Shown in pieces: positions 1 to 7,269 of a stretch of DNA of 56,044 nucleotides. The DNA comes from Streptococcus infantis. Lineage in GTDB: Bacteria; Bacillota; Bacilli; Lactobacillales; Streptococcaceae. The notes beneath the pieces were generated by a model. The model saw nothing but the letters and a program-made list of their open reading frames with translations. It ran no database searches and was not told where the DNA came from. The position numbers were made by a program, and so were the translations under genes. Within the stretch, counting starts at the first letter, position 1. Each line of letters opens with the position of its first letter. The DNA is taken from the NCBI RefSeq assembly GCF_019929575.1, contig NZ_JAHZPU010000011.1, forward strand, positions 1 to 56,044, read 5' to 3'.

Positions 1-125
1 TACTGTTTTTTGCAACTCTAGTATATCAGATGAACATGTCTTTTGTGTTGCACTTCATTTTACAACAGGGCAATAAATTTCACTTATTTTTTACTAGGAA
101 AATTTAAAAAAAATTAAGAAAAAAC

Positions 126-153
126 TTGACAACTCTAATATATGTGATATAAT
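126..153 (+). promoter_or_regulatory. Promoter of the secreted protein gene
   Basis: A consensus TTGACA at 126-131 is separated by 16 bases from a perfect TATAAT at 148-153. A TG one base upstream of the -10 makes it an extended -10. The start codon is about 58 bases downstream. This should be a strong vegetative promoter for the secreted protein gene. The sortase gene behind it is separated by a terminator, so it depends on readthrough or another promoter. Confidence 0.75.
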
Positions 154-211
154 TTGAGGTAGTAAGGATTATCCTTATAATTAAATTTTAAAATTAAAGA
201 GGAGATAAAAC

Positions 212-859
212 ATGAAGAAAGTTTTATTATCATCAGTAGCAGCTCTTGCAGTATTCTCAGCAGCAGCTCCAGTTTTTGCACAAGGAGAAAACCCAGCTTC
301 TTCTAACCAATTGATCCAAAAGAAATATGTTTCTGAACGTGATATTGCAGATCAAGCTTATGCATACGTAGAAGCTCACCCAGAAGATATCGCAGCAGCT
401 GTTGAAAAAGAACCTTCAGTGATTGCAGCTCGTGCAGAACTTGCTAAAGCTGAAGCAATCGTTGGTCACACTCATGAAAAAGCTGTAGCAGCTGCTAAAG
501 CTAACCTTGATGAAGTTTTGGCTGATGCAACAAATTCACAACGTAACCGTGCAATCCAATACTTGCAAGAAACATACCGTAACGCAGCTAAAGCTCAAGG
601 TAACTACTGGAACGACCCAACTGGTGTTGAAGACAACAAACCTAACCCAACTCGTATTGCTGAAGACCAAGCTAACCAAACTGGTCGTCCTGCAGTAACA
701 GAAGAACAAGCAGCAGCTGACCAAGCAGCAGCTCAACCAGAACCTGGTAAACCAGGTGCTACAGACCAAGCTAAAAAAGCAGACGCTGCAGCTAAAAAAG
801 CTGGAGCAAATGCTAAAGCAGGTCAAAAAGCTCTTCCAAAAACACACGCTGCTAAATAA
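212..859 (+). CDS. Small secreted Ala-rich protein with a C-terminal LPKTH motif
   Basis: This 215-residue protein starts with a clear Sec signal peptide (KK, hydrophobic core, cleavage near VFA-QG at about residue 24). The mature part is Ala/Gln/Glu/Lys-rich, probably helical, and its C-terminal third is a low-complexity Ala/Lys/Gln/Pro tail. It ends in ALPKTHAAK. LPKTH resembles an LPxTG sorting motif, but the hydrophobic segment and charged tail of a normal sorting signal are absent. The start is supported by the AGAGGAG ribosome site. A class B sortase gene follows after a terminator, so a sortase-substrate relation is plausible but inferred. I do not recognise the family beyond this; it is secreted and likely surface-associated or released. 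Confidence 0.85.
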   Translation: MKKVLLSSVAALAVFSAAAPVFAQGENPASSNQLIQKKYVSERDIADQAYAYVEAHPEDIAAAVEKEPSVIAARAELAKAEAIVGHTHEKAVAAAKANLDEVLADATNSQRNRAIQYLQETYRNAAKAQGNYWNDPTGVEDNKPNPTRIAEDQANQTGRPAVTEEQAAADQAAAQPEPGKPGATDQAKKADAAAKKAGANAKAGQKALPKTHAAK

Positions 860-878
860 TTTTATTTAAAAAGTAGCC

Positions 879-910
879 AATCACTGAAACTTGGTTTCAG
901 TGATTTTTTT
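879..910 (+). terminator. Rho-independent terminator
   Basis: A perfect 12-base-pair stem (879-890 with 894-905) with a 3-base loop is followed by a run of T. It lies between the secreted protein gene and the sortase gene, probably giving high expression of the first and lower readthrough into the sortase. Confidence 0.85.
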
Positions 911-932
911 GGTAAAAAATGAGGAGGAAAAG

Positions 933-1772
933 ATGAGTAGACGTTCTACGACAAAGAAATCACCAATTACTAAAATAATTGCTTCAATCGTTGCAGTAGC
1001 TATCGTTGCTTTGGGAGGCTTCTTTATCTATAAAAGCTTCCTAGCTCCAAGTGGAGATAAGCAAAATGATGCAAAGGTTACTCAGGAAGCTCCAAAACAA
1101 GCCTATACTGCTAGCGCAGAAGAAAAGGAATACCTCGCAAATAAATTTAAAGGCTTGCTTGCAACAAACTCTGAGACGGTTGGTTACGTATATATTCCTG
1201 GTACCCAGTTAGATGAACCAGTTGTTCAAACAACGGATAATGCGACTTATTTAGATAAGCGTTTTGATGGCGTTAATGAGCCTTTAATGGGTGCAGTCTT
1301 TATGGACGCCGATAACAAGAAGGACTTTAGTGATCGATTGACTTGGTTATTTGGTCACGCTCGTGGTAGTAAAGTGCCTGACCACCGCATGTTTAAAGAT
1401 GTGAATTACTTCAGTCGCCAAGAATATTTTGATGAACATCCTTATGTAGTTATTGAAACTCCAGAAAGAAAGTATTATTATGAAGCTGTTGCTATGATTA
1501 TTGTTCCAGAAGAAACAGCCTTTTACCGTACTTCTTTTGATGATGATGCGGATTTTGAGAAACAGCTAAATATTATTTATGATACTGCAGAGGTTAAGAA
1601 ACCAAATGTTAAGGTATCAGCTAAGGATAAATATCTTGTTCTTTCTACTTGTCGTGAAGAAGATGATACGATTCGTGCCAATCTCTACCTTCGACAAATT
1701 CCTGACTCAGAGATGAGTGACTTTGTCAAACAACATGGAGAAAGCCTTCAGTATAAACCAACAAGAGAATAA
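933..1772 (+). CDS. Class B sortase
   Basis: This is a membrane-anchored cysteine transpeptidase of 279 residues. It has a short basic N-terminus, one membrane segment at about residues 14-36, and an extracellular sortase domain from about residue 60. Visible active-site features are GHARG (His about 142), the VLSTC motif (Cys about 240) and a following Arg at about 248. The layout with an N-terminal anchor and a long segment between His and Cys fits class B. The start at 933 is chosen because GAGGAGG lies just upstream; an in-frame upstream start at 891 falls inside the terminator hairpin. The preceding gene encodes a secreted protein with a terminal LPKTH, a candidate substrate. Pilin-like partners are absent nearby. 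The family call is confident; the substrate is not known. Confidence 0.9.
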   Translation: MSRRSTTKKSPITKIIASIVAVAIVALGGFFIYKSFLAPSGDKQNDAKVTQEAPKQAYTASAEEKEYLANKFKGLLATNSETVGYVYIPGTQLDEPVVQTTDNATYLDKRFDGVNEPLMGAVFMDADNKKDFSDRLTWLFGHARGSKVPDHRMFKDVNYFSRQEYFDEHPYVVIETPERKYYYEAVAMIIVPEETAFYRTSFDDDADFEKQLNIIYDTAEVKKPNVKVSAKDKYLVLSTCREEDDTIRANLYLRQIPDSEMSDFVKQHGESLQYKPTRE

Positions 1773-1793
1773 TCTTTAAATAAGATCTTTATG

Positions 1794-1842
1794 AATCCTC
1801 CTCAAATTAAATGAAATAGTTTAATTTTGGGAGGATTTTTTG
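1794..1842 (+). terminator. Rho-independent terminator
   Basis: A long hairpin pairs 1794-1811 with 1820-1837 and is followed by a T-run. It closes the sortase transcript. Confidence 0.85.
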
Positions 1843-1878
1843 ATTTTATAGTAAATTTCTGCAAACCCTTTCAAAATA

Positions 1879-1887
1879 TGCTATACT
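1879..1887 (+). promoter_or_regulatory. Extended -10 promoter of the CoA-binding protein gene
   Basis: TGCTATACT (TATACT at 1882-1887 preceded by TG at 1879-1880) lies 20 bases upstream of the start codon. No good -35 is visible, which is common for extended -10 promoters in streptococci. Confidence 0.55.
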
Positions 1888-1907
1888 GATGAAAAAGGAG
1901 GATTTTT

Positions 1908-2345
1908 ATGACTCAAGAATTTATCAATCCAAGTGATGGCGTGATCCGTCAGTATTTAGCAAACAGTAAGACTCTAGCAGTAGTAGGCTTGTCTGATCGT
2001 GAAGAAACAACGAGCAATCGAGTGACCAAGGAAATGCAGGCTCGTGGCTATAGAATCATACCAGTAAACCCTAAGGCTGCAGGTGGGGAAATCTTGGGAG
2101 AAAAGGCTTATGCCAGTCTAGCTGAGATTCCTTTCCCTGTAGATATCGTCAATGTCTATCGTCGTAGTGAATTTCTGCCTGATGTAGCACGAGATTTTCT
2201 CAAGGCTAATGCTAAGATTTTCTGGGCGCAACTAGGACTTGAAAGTCTGGAAGCGGAAGAAATCTTGCGTGCTGGAGGTTGCGATGATATCGTGATGAAC
2301 CGTTGTATTAAGAGAGAACATACACGTTTAATTCTTGAACAATAA
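1908..2345 (+). CDS. CoA-binding domain protein (YccU family)
   Basis: This 145-residue protein is a single Rossmann-like CoA-binding domain. The sequence shows TLAVVGLSD near residue 25 (nucleotide-binding loop), IIPVNPKAAGGEILGEKAY, and WAQLGLE at about residue 108, all typical of the small stand-alone CoA_binding_2 family. The molecular role of these proteins is not established. It is monocistronic, with its own promoter and terminator and an AAGGAGG ribosome site. Length fits the family. Confidence 0.85.
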   Translation: MTQEFINPSDGVIRQYLANSKTLAVVGLSDREETTSNRVTKEMQARGYRIIPVNPKAAGGEILGEKAYASLAEIPFPVDIVNVYRRSEFLPDVARDFLKANAKIFWAQLGLESLEAEEILRAGGCDDIVMNRCIKREHTRLILEQ

Positions 2346-2372
2346 AAAGGTAGCTTGCGGGCTACCTTTTGT
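2346..2372 (+). terminator. Rho-independent terminator
   Basis: The AAAAGGTAGC arm beginning at the stop codon (2345-2354) pairs with GCTACCTTTT (2361-2370). It is symmetrical in A and T flanks and could work in both directions. Confidence 0.75.
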
Positions 2373-2375
2373 GTT

Positions 2376-2519
2376 ATACTCAATGAAAATCAAAGAGCAA
2401 ACTAGCCGCAGGTTGCTCAAAACACTGTTTTGAGGTTGCAGATAGAACTGACGAAGTCAGTAACCATACCTACGGCAAGGCGACGTTGACGTGGTTTGAA
2501 TTTGATTTTCGAAGAGTAT
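2376..2519 (-). repeat. BOX element (boxC-B-A, reverse orientation)
   Basis: On the minus strand the element starts ATACTCTTCGAAAATC next to the yeiH stop codon, carries the boxA hallmark complementary to CTACGGCAAGGCGACG (about 2470-2485), then TTACTGACTTCGTCAG and CAAAACAGTGTTTTGAG hairpin sequence, and ends with TTTGATTTTCATTGAGTAT. This order matches pneumococcal BOX repeats. The element begins exactly at the yeiH stop codon (2519-2521), so its first bases overlap the TAA. Confidence 0.92.
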
Positions 2520-3529
2520 TAGAAAATACCGATAAGGGTCTGCATCCCGAGACTAGTGAGGATGATGGCAATCCAGCAGAGGGCACCAAGAAGAATGGAT
2601 TTACCGCTGGACTTAATCATAGCAATGAGGTTGGTTTTGAGACCAATAGCACTCATAGCCATGATGATGAGGAATTTGGAGAGTTGTTTGAGAGGTGCAA
2701 AGAAGCTATTGCTGACACCGAAAGAAGTAAGGACGGTGGTTAGCAGAGAAGCTAGGATGAAGTAGAGAATGAAAACAGGGAAGATTTTTTTAAGTTTTAC
2801 CCCTTGGTTGTTCCCTTGTTGACGACTTTGCCAGTAAGAGAGGAAGAGAGTGATAGGGATAATAGCTAGGGTACGGGTCAATTTGACAATGGTGGCAGCT
2901 TCAAGAGTGTTTGTATTGTATAGACTATCCCAGGCACTAGCAGTGGCTGTTACAGAGGAAGTATCGTTGACCGCAGTTCCTGCAAAGAGAGCAAAGCCTT
3001 CGTTGGAAAGATGGAGCCAAGAACCTAGGGTTGGGAAAATAAGCGCTGCTAAGACATTGAAGAAAAAGATAACAGATATGGCTTGTGCGACTTCTTTTTC
3101 CTTGGCATGGATGACAGGAGCAGTCGCTGCAATGGCAGAACCGCCACAGATAGAAGAGCCTACACCAACCAAGGTAGCTAGCTTAGTATCCAGATTAAAA
3201 AAGCGTTGGAAAAAGAAAGCTATAATCAAAGCAATTGAAATAGTTGAGAGGATGACAGGAAGGGAAGATTTTCCTACTGCGAAGACTTGTGAGATATTGA
3301 GCCCAAACCCAAGCAAGATAACAGCATACTGAAGCAATTTCTTGGAGCTGTAAGTCAAACCAGCATCTAGTTGTTTATAGGAAGTGAGAAATGGGTGGAG
3401 AATCATGCCAATAAAGATGGCAAAAACAGGTGCTCCCACAACAGGCAAGAAGCTCCCTAAGGTCCAAGAGATGATGGAAATGATAAGACAGGCTAAAAGT
3501 CCTGCTCCATTTTTTGATAGAAATGACAT
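2519..3529 (-). CDS. YeiH-family membrane transporter (putative sulfate exporter family)
   Basis: This is a 336-residue integral membrane protein with about ten hydrophobic segments. Conserved family signatures are visible: [24 protein letters not shown] around residue 110, and [15 protein letters not shown] around residue 190. These identify the YeiH family (Cons_hypoth698), annotated as putative sulfate exporters; the true substrate is unproven. The start at 3529 follows CGGAGG, which is better than the upstream Met at 3550. The gene is alone, with its own promoter. Its stop codon TAA forms the first bases of the adjoining BOX element. Confidence 0.88.
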   Translation of the reverse strand: MSFLSKNGAGLLACLIISIISWTLGSFLPVVGAPVFAIFIGMILHPFLTSYKQLDAGLTYSSKKLLQYAVILLGFGLNISQVFAVGKSSLPVILSTISIALIIAFFFQRFFNLDTKLATLVGVGSSICGGSAIAATAPVIHAKEKEVAQAISVIFFFNVLAALIFPTLGSWLHLSNEGFALFAGTAVNDTSSVTATASAWDSLYNTNTLEAATIVKLTRTLAIIPITLFLSYWQSRQQGNNQGVKLKKIFPVFILYFILASLLTTVLTSFGVSNSFFAPLKQLSKFLIIMAMSAIGLKTNLIAMIKSSGKSILLGALCWIAIILTSLGMQTLIGIF

Positions 3530-3555
3530 AAAAACCTCCGAAATAAGCACTTCTT

Positions 3556-3584
3556 ATTATAGTCTTGTCTAGAAAAAAAGTAAA
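3556..3584 (-). promoter_or_regulatory. Promoter of the yeiH-like gene
   Basis: On the minus strand TTTACT (3579-3584) is followed by 17 bases and a perfect TATAAT (3556-3561). The start codon is 26 bases downstream and preceded by CGGAGG. Confidence 0.65.
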
Positions 3585-4013
3585 TAGAAAGTAGAGCTTA
3601 ATAATTATTTGATAAGTTTCTCTAATTTATATGATAATAGCTGTACAAGAACTGTAACGAAGTCTCGGCAAAAACAGAAATACCAGAGCTCCACCTCTGG
3701 TATTTCTTTTTGTCTAGTTTTATTAAAACTAGACTCAGGTTATATTTTTTTGTCGCGCTTGTCTAGCCACTTTCTGACTATCCACTCAGAAATGACATTA
3801 CCGATCTAGTAATCAATAATGGTGTTAGAATAGTTGTAACGAAGATTAGCAAAAACCATATATTACAAAAGTATACTCTATAATATTTAAACCCTTATTA
3901 AATCAACGTTTCTAAAGGAAAAGTAGTTGTAAAATATTATATACAGCGTATTGTTAAACTAAGACGGTACCAAAAATTAAGGTTTTGGAGCTTATAAAAT
4001 AAAGAAAGATGTC
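3585..4013. other. Non-coding stretch with remnant sequence, one terminator and a palindrome
   Basis: No convincing gene is seen. A hairpin at 3677-3710 (stem 3678-3688 with 3695-3705, then TTCTTTTT) is a likely terminator. A perfect palindrome at 3712-3734 (GTCTAGTTTTA and its complement around one base) follows. On the minus strand 3739-3804 reads as the end of a protein (ending WLDKRDKKI and stop), which may be a decayed gene. A motif TGTAACGAAG...GCAAAAAC occurs twice (about 3653-3675 and 3835-3857). Together these suggest eroded mobile or duplicated sequence. Confidence 0.4.
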
Positions 4014-4367
4014 TCAATCAGTTGAGCTTTTTTTAGTACCATTCTGTAGCAAAGTGACATAGTCGCTTTTTGTGTGGAATAGGTGAGATAAAAAAACAGT
4101 GTTTCGTTTTTGGTCGATGAAGTAGAGTAATACATACTGACCGATAATTTTTCCTCGTGTAGGGTACTTACTGTTAATCTTTACACCAATTTTTTCATCG
4201 GCGTCAAAACCAGCCTCAGGAAAGACTTCTAAACTTTTTAAGCCATCTAAAATTTTACTCACAGTATTTTTAGCAGACTGAGGTGATAAAAGAACAGTAG
4301 TGATGTAATCATGAATACTGTCAATAGCTTGGGTCACTTCATCAGAAATAATTACTTTATAAGCCAT
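4014..4367 (-). CDS. relE: RelE/ParE-family toxin
   Basis: This 117-residue basic protein has the RelE/ParE layout: an N-terminal helical part with SDEVTQAIDSIHDYI, a central SLEVFPEAGFDADEKIG segment, and a C-terminal beta-sheet region GKIIGQYVLLYFIDQKRNTVFLSHLFH (listed in part; about residues 72-98). Members of the RelE branch cut mRNA on the ribosome and ParE members inhibit gyrase; which applies here cannot be decided from sequence. It overlaps the antitoxin gene by 11 bases, so the pair is translationally coupled. It is probably repressed by the antitoxin bound to an operator upstream of that gene. Confidence 0.85.
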   Translation of the reverse strand: MAYKVIISDEVTQAIDSIHDYITTVLLSPQSAKNTVSKILDGLKSLEVFPEAGFDADEKIGVKINSKYPTRGKIIGQYVLLYFIDQKRNTVFLSHLFHTKSDYVTLLQNGTKKSSTD

Positions 4368-4641
4368 AGCGTGCCCTCATACTGTCTAGGGAAGTCCCTT
4401 TTCCTGCTTCATATTCTCTTAAGGCTCGTTCGGATTGAGCTTGTAATTCCTCAATCAACTGTTCACGGTGTAAATCTTCTGCAGTCTTGATTGGCAAGTC
4501 CTGTTCGAGGACAATCTGCTCTATAAAAAGAGTGATAGCATCCGTCATGGTCATTCCTTTTTCCTTGATAATGGCTCTAGCTTGTTCCATTGCTAACTCA
4601 TTGATTTTAAAATTATATTGCTTAACAAGTGATCTAGTCAT
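4357..4641 (-). CDS. relB: RelB/DinJ-family antitoxin
   Basis: This 94-residue protein has an N-terminal ribbon-helix-helix-like DNA-binding part (YNFKINELAMEQARAI, then GMTMTDAITLFIEQIV) and a charged C-terminal tail that would wrap the toxin. It matches the RelB/DinJ family. The start at 4641 is preferred because ACGGAG lies 8 bases upstream; an in-frame upstream Met at 4701 lies beyond the likely promoter and operator. It precedes and overlaps the toxin gene. A palindrome at 4656-4670 is the candidate autoregulatory site. Confidence 0.85.
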   Translation of the reverse strand: MTRSLVKQYNFKINELAMEQARAIIKEKGMTMTDAITLFIEQIVLEQDLPIKTAEDLHREQLIEELQAQSERALREYEAGKGTSLDSMRARYGL

Positions 4642-4655
4642 GGTATATCTCCGTT

Positions 4656-4670
4656 CTATATCGTGTATAG
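4656..4670 (-). promoter_or_regulatory. Candidate relBE operator
   Basis: CTATA and TATAG arms surround five bases (CTATA-N5-TATAG), 15 bases before the antitoxin start. The palindrome overlaps TATA-rich sequence that could hold the -10. RelB-type proteins repress their own operons at such short inverted repeats, so this is a reasonable autoregulation site. Confidence 0.45.
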
Positions 4671-4699
4671 TCAGTATATATTTTTTGAGCTTTTTTTGC

Positions 4700-4731
4700 A
4701 AGAAAAAAACTCTTGAATATACTCCAAGAGT
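4700..4731 (-). terminator. Rho-independent terminator on the minus strand
   Basis: ACTCTTG (4709-4715) pairs with CAAGAGT (4725-4731). Read on the minus strand the hairpin is followed by a run of seven T. It would end a minus-strand transcript coming from the mobC remnant side and isolates relBE from it. The stretch 4732-4908 between it and the mobC remnant has no recognisable gene. Confidence 0.6.
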
Positions 4732-4908
4732 GAAACGAATAGAACCAGTGGTGGAGCGGGTTCTTTACAGCCTAAAGCTGAAGGTATTGCCAAATCTGAA
4801 GCTGAATCATCAGCAACCTTTGAGAAAACTGTTACCAGTCATCCGACATCATCCTATCATTAGTTATCGTTTAGGACAAATAAGAGAGAATGTCAACAAT
4901 AATTCTTA

Positions 4909-5103
4909 TTACAACCATCTGTCCTGTACCTTTGTTTGATTTTCTTGTTTTTGAATAAATTGTCTGACTGTATCTTTCAAATGTTTCTGAAATTCAAGAA
5001 TCTGACTAAATTCATTTAGGTTAGCCTGATTATCTTCGTTTACTTTTTTTGTGACCTGATTTATATTGACTCCTATCCGATTTATTTCCTTATGCAACTC
5101 CTC
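4909..5103 (-). pseudogene. mobC: Truncated mobilisation protein MobC (C-terminal part)
   Basis: About 64 codons remain. The text EINRIGVNINQVTKKVN is the hallmark of the bacterial mobilisation protein family MobC, which helps relaxases open the transfer origin of plasmids and integrative elements. The C-terminal helix (ILEFQKHLKDTVRQFIQ) is also present. The frame runs without a start codon into the BOX-like repeat at 5104, and no N-terminal DNA-binding part exists upstream, so the gene is a remnant. There is only a TTG at 5097, with no convincing ribosome site. No relaxase is found nearby. The remnant indicates that a mobilisable or conjugative element once lay here. Confidence 0.7.
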
Positions 5104-5207
5104 AATACTCGTCGAAAATCTCCTAATACGTTGTCATCTTCGGCTTACCTAACCTTAGTTATGCTTTCACCTCGATTCCTAGTTTCATGAGATTTTCATT
5201 GAGTATT
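5104..5207 (+). repeat. BOX-like repeat with divergent centre
   Basis: The ends match BOX termini: ATACTCGTCGAAAATCTC on the left and TTCCTAGTTTCATGAGATTTTCATTGAGTAT-like sequence on the right (given here as a description; about 5175-5206). The centre lacks the boxA hallmark and boxB repeats. It sits directly at the broken 5' end of the mobC remnant. Confidence 0.6.
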
Positions 5208-5271
5208 ATAAAAACATAGTGTTGTAATGAATTTAAATGAACATACATCAGTTGCTTATGCTAGTGTGATT

Positions 5272-5300
5272 TTGCGGTCAGAGAGCTTTTGTAGTATAAT
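5272..5300 (+). promoter_or_regulatory. Promoter of the araT-recO-plsX-acp operon
   Basis: TTGCGG (5272-5277), a 17-base spacer and a perfect TATAAT (5295-5300) lie 32 bases before the araT start. AGGAGGG follows as the ribosome site. Confidence 0.7.
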
Positions 5301-5332
5301 AGACATATGTTCTTTAAGCAAGGAGGGTATCT

Positions 5333-6502
5333 ATGGACTTAACCAAGCGCTTTAATAAACAATTAGATAAGATTCAAGTTTCCTTGATTCGTCAGTTTGA
5401 CCAGGCTATTTCTGAGATTCCTGGGGTCTTGCGTTTGACCTTGGGAGAGCCTGACTTTACAACTCCAGACCATGTTAAGGAGGCGGCTAAGCGCGCCATT
5501 GACCAAAACCAATCCTACTATACAGGGATGAGTGGTTTGTTGACATTGCGCCAGGCAGCTAGTGATTTTGTAAGAGAAAAATACCAGCTGGACTATAATC
5601 CAGAGAATGAAATCTTGGTCACAATTGGTGCGACAGAGGCCCTATCAGCTACTTTGACAGCTATTTTAGAAGAGGGTGACAAGGTTCTCTTGCCAGCTCC
5701 TGCCTATCCAGGTTATGAACCAATTGTTAATCTAGTTGGCGCAGAGATTGTCGAGATTGATACGACTGAGAACGGTTTTGTCTTGACTCCTGAAATGCTG
5801 GAGAAGGCAATTCTGGAGCAGGGTGACAAGCTCAAGGCTGTTATTCTTAACTATCCAGCCAACCCTACAGGAATTACTTATAGTCGCGAACAGTTGGAAG
5901 CCTTGGCAGACGTTTTACGTAAGTATGAGGTTTTCGTTGTCTGTGATGAGGTCTACTCAGAATTAACTTATACAGGGGAAAATCATGTCTCTTTGGGAAC
6001 AATGCTGAGAGATCAGGCCATTATCATTAACGGTCTATCCAAATCACATGCTATGACAGGTTGGCGTTTAGGCTTTATCTTCGCACCAGCAAACTTCACA
6101 GCCCAACTCATCAAGAGTCACCAGTATTTGGTAACTGCTGCAAATACTATGGCTCAACATGCTGCAGTAGAAGCCTTAACAGCTGGTAAAGATGATGCAG
6201 AACCTATGAAGAAAGAGTATATCCAACGTCGGGACTACATTATCGAGAAAATGACTAATCTTGGTTTTGAGATTATCAAACCTGACGGTGCCTTTTATAT
6301 CTTTGCTAAGATTCCAGCAGGCTACAATCAAGATTCTTTTGCTTTTCTGAAGGATTTTGCTCACAAGAAGGCTGTTGCCTTTATCCCTGGTGCAGCTTTT
6401 GGTCAATATGGAGAAGGTTATGTGCGCTTGTCTTATGCAGCTAGCATGGAAACCATCAGAGAAGCTATGAAACGTCTTGAGGAGTACATGAGAGAAGCAT
6501 GA
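5333..6502 (+). CDS. araT: PLP-dependent aminotransferase (aromatic amino acid type)
   Basis: This 389-residue fold-type I class I/II aminotransferase should transfer amino groups between aromatic or branched amino acids and 2-oxoglutarate, with pyridoxal phosphate. Visible motifs include LTLGEPDFTTP near residue 35, YYTGMSGLLTLR (substrate/cofactor region), NYPANPTG at about residue 180, VVCDEVYSEL (cofactor Asp and Tyr) and NGLSKSHAMTGWRLG, whose Lys at about 236 binds PLP. It is the first gene of a tight operon, and its stop overlaps the recO start by four bases. This order with recO is usual in pneumococcus-like genomes, where the gene is called araT. Substrate preference is inferred from that synteny. 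Confidence 0.9.
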   Translation: MDLTKRFNKQLDKIQVSLIRQFDQAISEIPGVLRLTLGEPDFTTPDHVKEAAKRAIDQNQSYYTGMSGLLTLRQAASDFVREKYQLDYNPENEILVTIGATEALSATLTAILEEGDKVLLPAPAYPGYEPIVNLVGAEIVEIDTTENGFVLTPEMLEKAILEQGDKLKAVILNYPANPTGITYSREQLEALADVLRKYEVFVVCDEVYSELTYTGENHVSLGTMLRDQAIIINGLSKSHAMTGWRLGFIFAPANFTAQLIKSHQYLVTAANTMAQHAAVEALTAGKDDAEPMKKEYIQRRDYIIEKMTNLGFEIIKPDGAFYIFAKIPAGYNQDSFAFLKDFAHKKAVAFIPGAAFGQYGEGYVRLSYAASMETIREAMKRLEEYMREA

Positions 6503-7269
6503 TTCAGTCTATTACGAGTCAGGGGTTGGTGCTCTACAATCGTAATTTTCGTGAGGATGATAAGCTAGTCAAGATTTTTACAGAGCAGGTCGGCAAGCGG
6601 ATGTTTTTTGTCAAACATGCCGGTCAGTCCAAACTGGCTCCAGTTATTCAACCTTTGGTGCTGGCTCGTTTTCTTTTGCGAATCAATGATGATGGGCTTA
6701 GTTATATTGAAGACTATCATGAGGTGATGACCTTTCCAAAAATCAATAGTGATCTCTTTGTCATGGCCTATGCGACCTATGTGGCAGCTTTGGCAGATGC
6801 TAGTTTGCAGGACAATCACCAGGATGCTCCCTTGTTTGCTTTTTTACAAAAGACTTTAGAGTTGATGGAAGAGGGTTTAGATTATCAGGTCTTGACCAAT
6901 ATTTTTGAAATTCAGATCTTGACCCGTTTTGGGATTAGTCTTAATTTTAATGAGTGTGTTTTTTGCCATCGGGTGGGTCAGGCCTTTGATTTTTCTTTCA
7001 AATATGGTGCTTGCTTATGTCCTGAGCATTATCATGAGGATGAGAAACGTTGTCATCTGAATCCAAACATTCCCTATCTGCTCAATCAATTTCAAGCTAT
7101 TAACTTTGAGACTTTAGAGACTATTTCTCTCAAGTCTGAAATCAAGCAAGAATTACGCAAGTTTATGGATCAGATTTACGAAGAGTATGTTGGAATTCAC
7201 CTAAAATCAAAGAAATTTATTGATTCCCTATCCGATTGGGGACAATTACTAAAAGAGGAAGACAAATGA
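6499..7269 (+). CDS. recO: DNA repair protein RecO
   Basis: This 256-residue protein acts in RecF-pathway recombination, loading RecA onto SSB-coated DNA with RecR. The N-terminal OB-fold contains [20 protein letters not shown] and [16 protein letters not shown] zinc-binding cluster near residue 155 has CVFCHR and CLCPEHY. The ATG overlaps the stop of the aminotransferase, and its own stop overlaps plsX, so translation is coupled along the operon. Length and motifs fit RecO. Confidence 0.95.
   Translation: MIQSITSQGLVLYNRNFREDDKLVKIFTEQVGKRMFFVKHAGQSKLAPVIQPLVLARFLLRINDDGLSYIEDYHEVMTFPKINSDLFVMAYATYVAALADASLQDNHQDAPLFAFLQKTLELMEEGLDYQVLTNIFEIQILTRFGISLNFNECVFCHRVGQAFDFSFKYGACLCPEHYHEDEKRCHLNPNIPYLLNQFQAINFETLETISLKSEIKQELRKFMDQIYEEYVGIHLKSKKFIDSLSDWGQLLKEEDK

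Noticed and set aside
1..125. Possible gene end or regulatory element at the left edge
   Set aside because: Only AT-rich sequence with no frame or hairpin that I can support.
536..847. Long minus-strand frame opposite the secreted protein gene
   Set aside because: It mirrors the Ala/Gln-rich codons, has Cys/Ser/Phe-rich composition and no ribosome site.
2850..3332. 160-codon plus-strand frame inside the yeiH-like gene
   Set aside because: The opposite strand has family motifs and a promoter; this frame has no ribosome site.
4735..4861. Plus-strand frame reading TSGGAGSLQPKAEGIAKSEA, resembling a surface-protein linker
   Set aside because: It has no start, no ribosome site, and stops within 42 codons; may be debris but cannot be assigned.
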